NCBI GenBank assembly: GCA_964615795.1
Contig: CAZTQR010000001.1
Coordinates: 1 to 64,000, forward strand
Direction of reading: 5' to 3'
Length of the DNA stretch: 64,000 nt
Source: JADJAH01 sp964615795
Lineage (GTDB): Bacteria; Bacteroidota; Ignavibacteria; Tepidaquicellales; Tepidaquicellaceae
Both the position numbers and the translations under genes were made by a program. Positions 26,397-35,375 of the stretch are shown here, in pieces. Below the pieces are notes generated by a model, which saw only the letters and a list, made by a program, of their open reading frames with translations, was not told the origin of the DNA and did no database searches. Every line of letters begins with the position of its first letter. Position 1 is the stretch's first letter.

Positions 26397-27875
26397 TCAG
26401 ATCTTTCTGGCAGAAGTGACAGCGAACGCCGTTATGAATGAGATCACCACTCCGAAAAATGTGAACCATGTCAGGTTCAGCGCCGGTATGATGCCTGCTT
26501 TCGGAAGGACAAAGAGCAATATCAGAAACACAATTGCGGTGGTGTAGGAAGTCAAGGCCGTCTTAAGATCCGCTCTTTTCATGAATACGCCGATGAGAAA
26601 TACTCCCAGCAGGCCTCCGTATATCAGCGACTGGATCTTAAGCGCAAAGTCAACTGCCGGGTTGGTTTCGCTTTCAAACAAAAGGCCCGTGCACATTATC
26701 ACAAAAGCCCAGAACAAAGTTGCCAGTCTGGAATATTTAAGCACTGCCGCATCAGAAGTAAATCTCTTGTTTCCCTTCATCAGGTCAAGTATGGTAGTGG
26801 AAGCAAGAGAGTTGAAAACCGAAGAAAGCGTTGACATGGAAGCCGAAAGCAATCCTGCAACTATCAGTCCCGCCACACCGGTCGGGAGACTGCTCACAAT
26901 GAACATCGGGAATATCTCATCTGACTTGGTCAGATTCTTGCCGTTCATTACTAGAGACTTGAAATCGGCGCCGTTGTAGAGAGTGTAAAGAAGAGCACCG
27001 ATAAACAGGAAGACTGCAAACTGCATGAAAACGATCACGCCGCTTATCACCACGGCTTTCTGTGAAGATCTCTTGTCACTGCATGTAAGAAGCCTCTGCA
27101 CCATCATCTGATCAGTTCCGTGGGAAGCCATTGCAAGGAAGGCGCCGCCTACCAGGCCGCCGATCAGGTTATATCCTCCGGTGAAAAGATCTGCAAAACT
27201 TTTCGGGAATGAGAACACTTCAAACTTGCCCGCGGCTGAGCTTATCTTCATCACATCATTCCATCCGCCGGGCAGGAACTCAAAGATCATGTAAATTGAA
27301 ACTGCCGCACCGAGCACATAGATGAACATCTGTATCACATCAGTCCAGATGACCGCCTTTATACCGCCCACATAGGAATACACTACCGTGATAACTCCGA
27401 CTATGAGAATGCACTCGGTATATCCAAGTCCCGTGATGAATTTTACCGGAATTGCCGTAGTGAACAGTCTTACGCCGTCAGCGAAGATCCTCAGAACTAT
27501 GAAAGTAACCGATGCATATTTTCTCATCGGACTTCCGAATCTGTTTTCAAGATACTGGTAAGCGGTCTCCATGTTCCCGGCATAATATCTCGGAATGAAT
27601 ATTACAGCGACAATTATCCTGCCGATTATGAATCCCATTGCAAGCTGCAGGAAATTCATATTCGTAAGATAGGCAAGTCCGGGAATGCTGATGAATGTAA
27701 GTGTGCTGGTCTCAGTTGCAACAACTGAAAAGCAGACCGCCCACCACGGGATCTTTTTCGATCCGAGGAAGTAATCGTTCGCTGATGTCTGCTTTCCGGA
27801 AGAGATTATCCCAATTGCCGCAACTGCAATGAGGTAAATCAGAATGATCAGATAATCAAGCGTAGAGAAGTTCAT
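26397..27875 (-). CDS. Sodium:solute symporter family protein
   Basis: A 492-residue membrane protein of the SSS family with about 13 helices. Recognisable parts are the N-terminal LDYLIILIYLIAVAAIGI, the GSKKIPWWAVCFSVVATETSTLTFISIPG segment typical of the family, and RYYAGNMETAYQYLENRFG. SSS proteins import sugars, amino acids, vitamins or other small solutes with sodium; the substrate is not readable here. It starts 13 bases after the hydrolase gene, so the two may form an operon with a hydrolysed or degraded substrate in common, which is inference. Confidence 0.92.
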   Translation of the reverse strand: MNFSTLDYLIILIYLIAVAAIGIISSGKQTSANDYFLGSKKIPWWAVCFSVVATETSTLTFISIPGLAYLTNMNFLQLAMGFIIGRIIVAVIFIPRYYAGNMETAYQYLENRFGSPMRKYASVTFIVLRIFADGVRLFTTAIPVKFITGLGYTECILIVGVITVVYSYVGGIKAVIWTDVIQMFIYVLGAAVSIYMIFEFLPGGWNDVMKISSAAGKFEVFSFPKSFADLFTGGYNLIGGLVGGAFLAMASHGTDQMMVQRLLTCSDKRSSQKAVVISGVIVFMQFAVFLFIGALLYTLYNGADFKSLVMNGKNLTKSDEIFPMFIVSSLPTGVAGLIVAGLLSASMSTLSSVFNSLASTTILDLMKGNKRFTSDAAVLKYSRLATLFWAFVIMCTGLLFESETNPAVDFALKIQSLIYGGLLGVFLIGVFMKRADLKTALTSYTTAIVFLILLFVLPKAGIIPALNLTWFTFFGVVISFITAFAVTSARKI

Positions 27876-27888
27876 CTGCGTTGCTGTT

Positions 27889-28749
27889 TCATTGGTTCAA
27901 AGCAGATTTGTCAGTTGCAAAATAGTTCTTGCCGTCAAACGAAATCTTTGCGCATTCATTGTGAGGATCATGTTCAAAAACCACGGTCCAGCTATTTTCA
28001 GAAATTTCCTTAAGATACTTCTTTTTCTCATCGAGAGTAGTGAGCGGAAACAGGTCATAGCCCATGATGAACGGAGCGGGAATATGTCCGGCCGTTGGAA
28101 TCAGATCTGCAAGATGAAGCAGTGTGTTATCCCCGTCAGAAACCTTTATCAACTGCATGTGGCTTGTGTGGCCGTTAAGAGGGCAAAGTGTAATACACAC
28201 GTCAAACTTCTGCTCGCCATCCGTAAATGCCAGCCTGCCTGATTCAAACAACGGCACATAATTTTCCGGAAAGAAGCTTGCCTTATCCCTGTCAGTCGGG
28301 TTCATAGCCCATTCGAAGTGCTTTTTTTGAACATGGTAAACAGCATTCTCAAATGCCGGCATGGCCTTGCCGCTTTCGTCATATTCGGTGCTTCCGCCCG
28401 CGTGGTCAAAATGAAGATGGGTGAGAATGACATCCGTGATATCGCTTCTGCTTAACCCCATCGAGGCCAGTCCGCTTTCCAGTGTGTAAGTACTGAAATC
28501 AACGGCATAAATTGAATTCAGCTTCTCCGAGAGTTTGTAGCCAATCCCGGTATCAACAAGTATTTTCCTTTTTCCTGAATCCAGCAGTAAAGCCCTTGTG
28601 CACATTTCGATCCTGTTCTGATCATCGGAAAGATTTGTCTTTTGCCAAAGGTTCTTTGGAACGACGCCGAACATAGCCCCGCCGTCAAGTTTGAAGAGAC
28701 CGGTCTGAACTGAATGAATGGTATAGTCGCCTATTTTCATTGATGTCAT
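27889..28749 (-). CDS. Metallo-beta-lactamase-fold hydrolase
   Basis: A 286-residue soluble MBL-fold enzyme with the metal motif HLHFDH at residues 111-116 and downstream ligands in NGHTSHMQ and LLHLADLIP. There is no signal peptide. The overall layout (VDTGIGYKL, then the metal motif, then GHTSHM) resembles lactonase/AHL-hydrolase-like or alkylsulfatase-unrelated MBL hydrolases, but the substrate cannot be assigned. The start at 28749 has further ATGs at residue 4 (MKIGDY). It is the first gene of a likely pair with the symporter downstream. Confidence 0.88.
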   Translation of the reverse strand: MTSMKIGDYTIHSVQTGLFKLDGGAMFGVVPKNLWQKTNLSDDQNRIEMCTRALLLDSGKRKILVDTGIGYKLSEKLNSIYAVDFSTYTLESGLASMGLSRSDITDVILTHLHFDHAGGSTEYDESGKAMPAFENAVYHVQKKHFEWAMNPTDRDKASFFPENYVPLFESGRLAFTDGEQKFDVCITLCPLNGHTSHMQLIKVSDGDNTLLHLADLIPTAGHIPAPFIMGYDLFPLTTLDEKKKYLKEISENSWTVVFEHDPHNECAKISFDGKNYFATDKSALNQ

Positions 28750-28860
28750 TTAAAGGATGTTCATAATATGCAATATGCGGTAAAGTTTGTATGCAAAGAT
28801 TAATTTTGATTTTGAATTAGAAGGAGTCGTTTTCTATTTTGAATCAAACCAAATGCTAAA

Positions 28861-29940
28861 ATGCAACGACTTTTAACTGCTCTTTCACTTTGCCTGATAA
28901 TGACCGGCAGTTCCATAGCCCAGAATGCTTCAACATACTTTCCGGCTTCTCCGGGATATTTATGGTATTACAGCAATACCCCTCTTGACTCACAGAACGT
29001 CCCCATCTCAAGCCTTCGCACATATCAGGTGGATTCGTTTGCAACTGTCACAAACTATCAGGGATTGACTGCCAGCAAGGTCATGTCAAAATCGGGACTG
29101 CTCACAATAGGCCAGCCCACACCTTTCACAGACACAAGTTACTACAACTTCCAGACTACAAATGCATGGACTTATCTGAATGTGCTTCAGCTTCTTGACT
29201 CAATAGAGTTCCTTGACTCGACATTCTATGCCTTCATAAGATCGCTTGACGGATGGTACAACACATACAGGTTTTCGCAAACGGTCAATACAAATTATAC
29301 AATTCTCTCACGCGACACAACGATCACGATAGACACACTTGTGCTTCCGATAAGAGTGCAGACCATCGGAAGGCGGTTGAATGACCAGACAATTAGCACA
29401 ATAAACGGAAATTTCCTTGCAAAGAAATTCAATATTTCATTCGTGCTGAGTTACGGCGTAACGATACCGCCGTTTCCGACAGTGTACATTCCAATCATCT
29501 CAAGGCCCGATACTGTTTACATAGGATCAAACGTGTGGGTGCTGAGGGATGTGGTGCCAAGTGTGAATGTTGATCTCACAGGACTTGGAATTCCAATCCA
29601 GTTTTTCATTCCGGGTTCTGTGAAGGAATTGACAAATCCTTCATCGGGTATAACCGGATTCAGTGCGGAAATTCCGTCTGGCTTTGAGCTTCAGCAGAAC
29701 TTTCCGAATCCCTTTAACCCTTCAACAAAGATCTCTTTCTCAATTGCTGAAAAAGGGATGACGGTACTGGAGCTTTTCAACAGTCTCGGCCAAAGTTCGG
29801 CAGTGCTCATTAAAGAGGAACTTCAGCCCGGCAGTTACGAATATACTCTTGATGCTTCGCATCTGCCTGCAGGCGCTTATTTCTATTCCCTCACTAGCGG
29901 AACCGGCAGAATTGTAAAGAAGATGGTGCTGGTAAAATAA
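28861..29940 (+). CDS. Secreted protein with T9SS sorting domain
   Basis: A 359-residue exported protein: signal peptide about residues 1-20 (LLTALSLCLIMTGSSIAQ), a unique roughly 245-residue middle domain without recognisable family motifs, and a C-terminal type IX sorting domain with ELQQNFPNPFNPSTKISFSI ending KKMVLVK. The middle is Ser/Thr/Tyr-rich and probably beta-structured. It is monocistronic, divergent from the MBL hydrolase gene, and convergent with the outer-membrane protein gene 13 bases after its stop. Location outside the cell is inferred; function unknown. Confidence 0.85.
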   Translation: MQRLLTALSLCLIMTGSSIAQNASTYFPASPGYLWYYSNTPLDSQNVPISSLRTYQVDSFATVTNYQGLTASKVMSKSGLLTIGQPTPFTDTSYYNFQTTNAWTYLNVLQLLDSIEFLDSTFYAFIRSLDGWYNTYRFSQTVNTNYTILSRDTTITIDTLVLPIRVQTIGRRLNDQTISTINGNFLAKKFNISFVLSYGVTIPPFPTVYIPIISRPDTVYIGSNVWVLRDVVPSVNVDLTGLGIPIQFFIPGSVKELTNPSSGITGFSAEIPSGFELQQNFPNPFNPSTKISFSIAEKGMTVLELFNSLGQSSAVLIKEELQPGSYEYTLDASHLPAGAYFYSLTSGTGRIVKKMVLVK

Positions 29941-29953
29941 GTCTGCTCCGGAA

Positions 29954-30862
29954 TCAGAACATGATCTTGTAATCGAGATTGAACAGGTATTTTCTGCCCA
30001 TTCCGTCCGGCCTGGAATCCCTTGTCACCAGAGGAGCAGAACCGCCGAAAACAACAGCGTTGTTGGGATTGATCCTGTATTCGAGAATGAGATTTGCGTT
30101 TAGGGTCACTCCGCTTGATCCGTCTATTTCCACCACTGTACCACTGCTGTCTGTGTACTTGTCGTTGCCAAGGTGAAATATGGGAAGAAGGCCCGGAGTT
30201 ATGAAAAATTGTTTGGTAACAGGGATCTCATAGGCAGCTCTCAGCATTAAGTCTGCGCTCCTTTCAAACTGATTGGTTGACTGAAACTGTCCGAACGGCG
30301 CACCGGGCGGAAAGTCGGTTGACAGATAAGTGTTCTTGTTCTGATTAAGCGGCTGCTGATATCCCGCACCGAGTTTCAGCCCTTTGTATGTGTAGCCGAT
30401 TCCCAGCAACAGGTCAAATGTTCCGAGGGAGGTCTGATAACCCATCGGCAGTCCGACATCCAGACTGTCAAATTTCTCGTTTGCATCGTTAAGAGGGATC
30501 TTAACTCCGGCCACAATATCAACTTCCGGAACAGGCGAATAATCCAGATTGATGAGAATGTCGGAGAATCCCGAATTGTCCAGAGAAGATCCCGACTCAG
30601 ACAGATAATTGAACCTTACTCCTGCACCGAACTCCTTGCTGAACTCTCTGTAATATTCAAAGTAGGTTGACCAGATGTTTATCTCGTTGTCGCCCTTGCC
30701 GTTGTTCACTCCGGCACGAAATGTATTTAAGAGCTTTGACTTTTCGTTATCGGCCTTCAAACCATGAAATGTGCAGATCCCTGCGTCACTGCATCCCTGC
30801 GATATTGCCCTTTCTGCTGAAACCAAAGCCATGAAAATTAATATGATTCTGATCGCTTTCAT
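29954..30862 (-). CDS. Outer-membrane beta-barrel-like protein, unknown function
   Basis: A 302-residue protein with signal peptide KAIRIILIFMALVSAERAIS and a mature N-terminus GCSDAGICTFHG containing two cysteines, followed by repeated amphipathic strands (for example FGAGVRFNYLSESGSSL, LLLGIGYTYKGLKLGAGYQ) typical of a barrel, ending in an aromatic YKIMF. I chose the ATG at 30862 over 30892, because the longer form adds ten non-signal residues. Barrels like this often act as transporters or channels. It lies downstream of the TonB-dependent receptor, 365 bases away on the same strand, and may be unrelated to it. Confidence 0.78.
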   Translation of the reverse strand: MKAIRIILIFMALVSAERAISQGCSDAGICTFHGLKADNEKSKLLNTFRAGVNNGKGDNEINIWSTYFEYYREFSKEFGAGVRFNYLSESGSSLDNSGFSDILINLDYSPVPEVDIVAGVKIPLNDANEKFDSLDVGLPMGYQTSLGTFDLLLGIGYTYKGLKLGAGYQQPLNQNKNTYLSTDFPPGAPFGQFQSTNQFERSADLMLRAAYEIPVTKQFFITPGLLPIFHLGNDKYTDSSGTVVEIDGSSGVTLNANLILEYRINPNNAVVFGGSAPLVTRDSRPDGMGRKYLFNLDYKIMF

Positions 30863-30892
30863 TTTATTCCGGTTGATTAATTGATTCTGCAA

Positions 30893-31227
30893 AAACGGAA
30901 ATGCAGATCGTCAATTCAAGATAAAAAGTATTGATGTGAACGGATTTGGGAGATACGAACTCAGACCACAGGCATAATATTTCAGGCGAGCTCTGTACAT
31001 AAGGAGAGTTCCGGCTTGGGGCCGGAACTCCGTGAAGCGTGGTGAATTGGAAGCTTTCATAACGCGGTTAACTGCGGTAATCGAAAGAAGTAAAGCTATC
31101 CTAGCTTCATTACAAAATTAGGCATTACTGTTTGCCGGATTAATGGAGGCAAGCACACTTTCTGTATGAGTAGAAATACTCATATGAGTGACCGCCGGAA
31201 TTTGTGGAAAAAAAGTGTCTTAAGAGA
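30893..31227. other. 335-base gene-free interval with two hairpins
   Basis: No credible reading frame. Two clear inverted repeats are present. GAGTTCCGGC (31006-31015) pairs with GCCGGAACTC (31021-31030) around five bases. TATGAGTA (31165-31172) pairs with TACTCATA (31177-31184) around a GAAA loop. Neither is followed by a strong U-tract on either strand. They could be 3' processing or termination structures of the receptor transcript, or part of an untranslated RNA. I could not match the interval to a known riboswitch. Confidence 0.5.
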
Positions 31228-33594
31228 TCAGAAGTTGAAACTGAAGCCGCCTGTGTAATTTCTGTTTGGCGCCTGGATCCGCTCGAGCTCCTGATATGAG
31301 GAATTCAGCAGGTTGTTAACGGCGAGGAATGCGGTCAGATTTCCGAAGGTCTTGCTGAGTTTTGAGTTGAGAAGAAAGTAAGCATCGGGCTCTTCATAAT
31401 CATAGAAAAGTACTTCGTCTATCTGGCTGAGATACCTTCCGTTCACGTTCAGGTCAAAGTCGTCAAACCCGAAGTTCACAGTGAAGTTCATGTTATGTGA
31501 CGGCTTGTAAGGCAGATAATCATTATCCCTGCCTTGGGACAGGTCTCTGGCATTGAGATATGTGTAGCCAACATTGAAGTAATAGCTGAGGTCGTTACCT
31601 CCCAGGCTTATAGATGAGTTGTAATCAATGTACGCTTCGAAACCCTTGATCTGCGCCTTTGCAACGTTCCTAACCTGGAACGGGCCGTAAATTCCCGATC
31701 CGATATTTACATACTGGATGAGATTGTTGTAATAGTTGTAGAATAGAGAGAAATCAAAGGTAAATCTGTTGTCATACTGCTTTCTGAAACCGAACTCTGC
31801 CGAGATCATATCTTCCGGCTGAAGGTCGGGATTGTAAACGAACTCTATTCCTCCGAAAAGTTCCTTCTTAAAATATATTTCCGCTATCGAAGGATTTCGG
31901 AATGCCCTTCCTGCAAGCAGGCGCCATGCAGTGTTTTCAAAGATCCTGTTTGTGGTGTTGGGACTAAATACGAATGAGATCTTCGGACTGAGCTGAAATG
32001 ATTCAGAACCGGAGATGAGCTTGTTATAGTCAGCACGCATTCCCACGGTTGAGGCAAGGATCGAATTACCGTTGCTTTCCTTCAGGATCTTGAACTGATC
32101 CTGCACGAAAATTCCAAAGTTGTTCATCTGCTGATTTCCGTACAGAATTTCCTCAGGCTGTGACTCCACTATGTTTACCTGAAAATCAAATCCTGCAATG
32201 AAGTAATTTGAACTGCCCAGCTGGAAATCAACCTGTGAGATGTTTCCGAAATTGAATGAGTTGATGAAAGTGTTCAGCGCCGTTCCGGAATCTGCAAACT
32301 GAATGGAGACAGGATTCTGAGGATTGTAGATCGAGTTGCTGTTCAGGTAATAGTAATAGAACTTCGTGGAATACTTGGAGCTTGAATTTGGAACAGCCCT
32401 GTAAGACAGGTCAAAGCTTTGAGTCTTCTTTTTGATCTCGTCACCTAAGTAGTACTCTGCCACCTTGTAAGGATCCGCCGGCTGACCCGCATCTTTCTTC
32501 CAGTAATGCGGAAAGTCGCTCTTGGAATCTGTGTACTGAAGCGTAAGCTCAAGATCGCGGTTGCTCAGCAGGTCATAAGTGAATTTGCCGATAAGTCCGT
32601 AAAACCCGTATTTTGTCTGCTGTGCGTGCCCGTCGTTCTGGAGGTAGTCAAAGTTTAGAAGGTAGGAAAATTTGTTCAGAGTATTGCTGTGGATGAAGTC
32701 AGCCCCGGAGAATGACTGCAGGTTGTCATTGAACTTTAGGCTGTCATTCAGCTTTTCATAGAAGCCGTATTTAAGATTTACTCCTGTGTACGGTTTGTAG
32801 GTCGGCTTCTTGGTTATCACATTTACAACTCCACCGATCGCACTTGAACCGTACAAAGAAGAGAATGCGCCCTTTACGACTTCCGTCCTCTCAATCAGAG
32901 ATACCGGGATCAGGGACCACAGTGCACCTTTCGAATCACCTGTCAGTGAAGGCCTGCCGTCAAGCAAAAGAAGCACCCTGTTCCCTATTCCGCCTCCGGC
33001 AACATCTGAAGAACCCCTGATGGAAAGCGAACTGACATTGATCCCGCTCGACCTGTTCAGAGTAACGCCCTGAACCTGTTCCATCACGTTATCGAATGTG
33101 AGAATGTTCTTCTTACTGAACTCCTCCGAGCTCGCAATGGAAATGGAAGAAGGAGTCTGCTGAAGAGTTACTTCGGTCTTTGTAGATGTGACATTGATCC
33201 TTTGTGTTTCTATTGCTGCAAGCTCCAGGAATATGTCCAAAACTTTCGCCGATCCCTGCTGAAGGTAAATGCTGTTCCGGTATTCGGCATATCCGACATG
33301 GGTAGCGGTAATTTCATATACTCCCTCGTCAAGCTGTTGAAATGAATATGCACCGGAAATGTCGGAAGCAGTCTGCATATATTCTCCGGAACCGGTCTTG
33401 GTCACCTTGACAGTAACGAACGACACGATGGAATTCGTCTCCTTATCTATTACCTTGCCGGAGAGCGAGCTGTAACTTGCTGAAGCGTCTTCCGATGCCG
33501 AAAAGGCAAATGCAATCATCAGAAGCAGGGCCATGCAACAGCCGGCCCTGCATCCTGATGTTCCAAGGACATTTTTCTTTGCAGCAAAGAACAT
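31228..33594 (-). CDS. TonB-dependent outer-membrane receptor
   Basis: A 788-residue receptor. A signal region (up to about residue 38) is followed by a CarboxypepD_reg-like domain (SGKVIDKETNSIVSFVTVKV; about 44-130). Next comes a plug domain (FDNVMEQVQGVTLNRSSGI, RVLLLLDGRPSLTG, SSAIGGVVNVITKKP; about 150-265), and a 22-strand-type barrel ends in an aromatic FNF. Plug and barrel features resemble vitamin B12 / siderophore receptors, but the ligand cannot be assigned. The next gene upstream, a small lipoprotein, ends four bases before its start, so the two are probably one unit. The TonB at 14669 is a plausible energy source. Confidence 0.93.
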   Translation of the reverse strand: MFFAAKKNVLGTSGCRAGCCMALLLMIAFAFSASEDASASYSSLSGKVIDKETNSIVSFVTVKVTKTGSGEYMQTASDISGAYSFQQLDEGVYEITATHVGYAEYRNSIYLQQGSAKVLDIFLELAAIETQRINVTSTKTEVTLQQTPSSISIASSEEFSKKNILTFDNVMEQVQGVTLNRSSGINVSSLSIRGSSDVAGGGIGNRVLLLLDGRPSLTGDSKGALWSLIPVSLIERTEVVKGAFSSLYGSSAIGGVVNVITKKPTYKPYTGVNLKYGFYEKLNDSLKFNDNLQSFSGADFIHSNTLNKFSYLLNFDYLQNDGHAQQTKYGFYGLIGKFTYDLLSNRDLELTLQYTDSKSDFPHYWKKDAGQPADPYKVAEYYLGDEIKKKTQSFDLSYRAVPNSSSKYSTKFYYYYLNSNSIYNPQNPVSIQFADSGTALNTFINSFNFGNISQVDFQLGSSNYFIAGFDFQVNIVESQPEEILYGNQQMNNFGIFVQDQFKILKESNGNSILASTVGMRADYNKLISGSESFQLSPKISFVFSPNTTNRIFENTAWRLLAGRAFRNPSIAEIYFKKELFGGIEFVYNPDLQPEDMISAEFGFRKQYDNRFTFDFSLFYNYYNNLIQYVNIGSGIYGPFQVRNVAKAQIKGFEAYIDYNSSISLGGNDLSYYFNVGYTYLNARDLSQGRDNDYLPYKPSHNMNFTVNFGFDDFDLNVNGRYLSQIDEVLFYDYEEPDAYFLLNSKLSKTFGNLTAFLAVNNLLNSSYQELERIQAPNRNYTGGFSFNF

Positions 33595-33598
33595 CTTA

Positions 33599-34111
33599 TC
33601 AATATACCTTCTTGGTGGTATCCGCCCATGAGAGCATATTTATGCCCTCCACGCCTTCATTGTTTGCTCCAATGGTTGCCTTCTTGGGAGGATTGAGGAA
33701 ACATGTTGAGCCGGATGCGAAGCGTGCAGTATCACATCCGTAAACAGACATGATCGGGCTTTGTCCTCCTGTATTTTTTCTGAAACCGACCGACACTACA
33801 TAATCGCCGGGATTGAGGTCCACAAGCTTGTAATTGTAGCTGAGCGTCGAGCCGGAAACGTTTATTGTATCGTAAGCAGCCGGGCCGCCGGTTGGAGGCC
33901 AACCTGAAGACGGATAAGCTGATATAAGATATACACCGCCTGATGTGACGAAGCTGTTGTCAACGAATGTTACAGTTCCGTTAACGGACTTTGCATCAGG
34001 GCCGGTTGGATTCGGATTGTTGGTTGTATCGTCGTCTGAACAGCTGTAAATGAAAGAGGCAATAGCGAGTACGATGACCACCCGCATGGCCACTGAATAT
34101 AGCCTTTTCAA
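33599..34111 (-). CDS. Small lipoprotein paired with a TonB-dependent receptor
   Basis: A 170-residue lipoprotein with lipobox region ASFIYSC (cysteine at residue 24) and a polar SDDDTTNNPNP tether, followed by a roughly 130-residue, Gly/Ser/Tyr-rich beta-type domain (VNGTVTFVDNSF, DYVVSVGFRKN). The tether acidic residues after the cysteine resemble Bacteroidota lipoprotein export signals for surface exposure. Two cysteines (in YGCDTARF and GSTCFLN) may bridge. It precedes the receptor by four bases and so may act as a surface-exposed ligand-binding partner, by analogy with HmuY or SusD-type proteins; no family match is claimed. Confidence 0.75.
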   Translation of the reverse strand: MKRLYSVAMRVVIVLAIASFIYSCSDDDTTNNPNPTGPDAKSVNGTVTFVDNSFVTSGGVYLISAYPSSGWPPTGGPAAYDTINVSGSTLSYNYKLVDLNPGDYVVSVGFRKNTGGQSPIMSVYGCDTARFASGSTCFLNPPKKATIGANNEGVEGINMLSWADTTKKVY

Positions 34112-34190
34112 AACATTCTCCTTATTTAGTTTTTGTGAGGTTTAGAACACCTGCAATTTAGCATGACGGCACAGCAATTGTAAGGTATTT

Positions 34191-35372
34191 TTATATCACC
34201 TTCATAAAATATCCTTTGAGATAAGAGGTCTCCGCCATTTGCGGAAGCACCGGATGGTCAAAGGAACATGTGCTCTTACGGAAGAGCTGAGGAGTTCTGC
34301 CGGCCTTTGCACCGGCTCGTGAGATCATTTCTTCAAATGCAGGCTCGCTTATGTGATGAGAACAGCTGAAGGTCATTAGAACACCGCCCGGTTTCAGAAG
34401 CCTCATACATTTGTAGTTCAGCTCCGTGTATGCTTTTATGGCAGGAGGAATGCTCTTTCTGCTCTTGGTGAAAGACGGCGGATCAAGGACTATTACATCA
34501 AATCTCTCACGTGTCTGAAACAGCCCGTCAATATATTCGAAGCAATCGGCGCAGTGTGTCTCGGGAAGTTCAAATCCGTTCAGGGCAAAGTTCTCCTTCA
34601 CGTTTCGTATGCATGTTTCCGAGGAATCAACTGAAATTATTTTTCCTGCACTCTCTGCAGCGGCATTAAGTGAAAAGCCGCCGTCGTTGCAGAACAGGTC
34701 CAGAAGAGAGTCACCCTCTCTTATCAACGACCTCAGATACTTTCTGTTGTCACTCTGATCAAGATAGAATCCGGTCTTCTGTCCTTTCAGCAGATCGATC
34801 GAATACCTGATCCCGTCGATCTCCGCCGTGAACTCCCCGCTGTTACTCTCTGAAGATGAATGAAGTATCCCTTCCCTCAGTTCCGCTCCCTCAAGCGTCC
34901 GCATTGAGTTCATGTTCTTCTCCACCACAAGCGTTGCTTTGAATTGGCTTTTCAGAACATCGCAGATCTCGCCTGCAAGCAGATCCATCCCGGCTGAAAA
35001 ACTCTGAAGCGAATATTTGTCATCATACCTGTCAATGATCAGACCGGGAAGTAAGTCTGCCTCGCCGTTGCACAGCCGGTAAACACTTCTGTCCGGCCTT
35101 AGCCTTCTGCGCAGGGAATTGGCTGTGCTGAGTCTCTTGAATATGAATTTTCCGTCAATGTCCTCGTCTTTTGAAGTCAGATGCCTGTACGCTATCAGAG
35201 AGTGCCTGTTGTAAAACCCCTTGCCGAGAAAGTTTCCTTTCCAGTCAAAGATTGCCGCAATGCAGACATCCGCTTCAGCATCTTCGATCTTCTCAATCTC
35301 ATTGCTGAAAACCCACAGATGCCCTTCCAGCAGTCTGCGCTCTTCATTCTTTCGCAGTATGATCCTTGTCAT
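34191..35372 (-). CDS. RlmI-type class I SAM-dependent RNA methyltransferase
   Basis: A 393-residue methyltransferase of the RlmI/RlmK family, likely making 5-methylcytosine in 23S rRNA. An N-terminal PUA-like segment (RRLLEGHLWVFSNEIEKIE) is followed by a SAM-binding Rossmann domain: motif I LLDLFCNDGGFSLNAAAE, and a catalytic-type VLDPPSFTKSRKS plus FSCSHHI near the C-terminus. The QTGFYLDQSDNRKYLR segment is family-typical. It is three bases from the next gene upstream (glycosyltransferase), so they share an operon. The exact target base is inferred from homology only. Confidence 0.9.
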   Translation of the reverse strand: MTRIILRKNEERRLLEGHLWVFSNEIEKIEDAEADVCIAAIFDWKGNFLGKGFYNRHSLIAYRHLTSKDEDIDGKFIFKRLSTANSLRRRLRPDRSVYRLCNGEADLLPGLIIDRYDDKYSLQSFSAGMDLLAGEICDVLKSQFKATLVVEKNMNSMRTLEGAELREGILHSSSESNSGEFTAEIDGIRYSIDLLKGQKTGFYLDQSDNRKYLRSLIREGDSLLDLFCNDGGFSLNAAAESAGKIISVDSSETCIRNVKENFALNGFELPETHCADCFEYIDGLFQTRERFDVIVLDPPSFTKSRKSIPPAIKAYTELNYKCMRLLKPGGVLMTFSCSHHISEPAFEEMISRAGAKAGRTPQLFRKSTCSFDHPVLPQMAETSYLKGYFMKVI

Positions 35373-35375
35373 GTC

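Noticed and set aside
30893..31227. Cobalamin or other riboswitch near the TonB-dependent receptor
   Set aside because: The interval is downstream of the receptor gene, and the conserved B12-box-like sequences are not present on either strand; the 79 bases upstream of the lipoprotein gene are too short.
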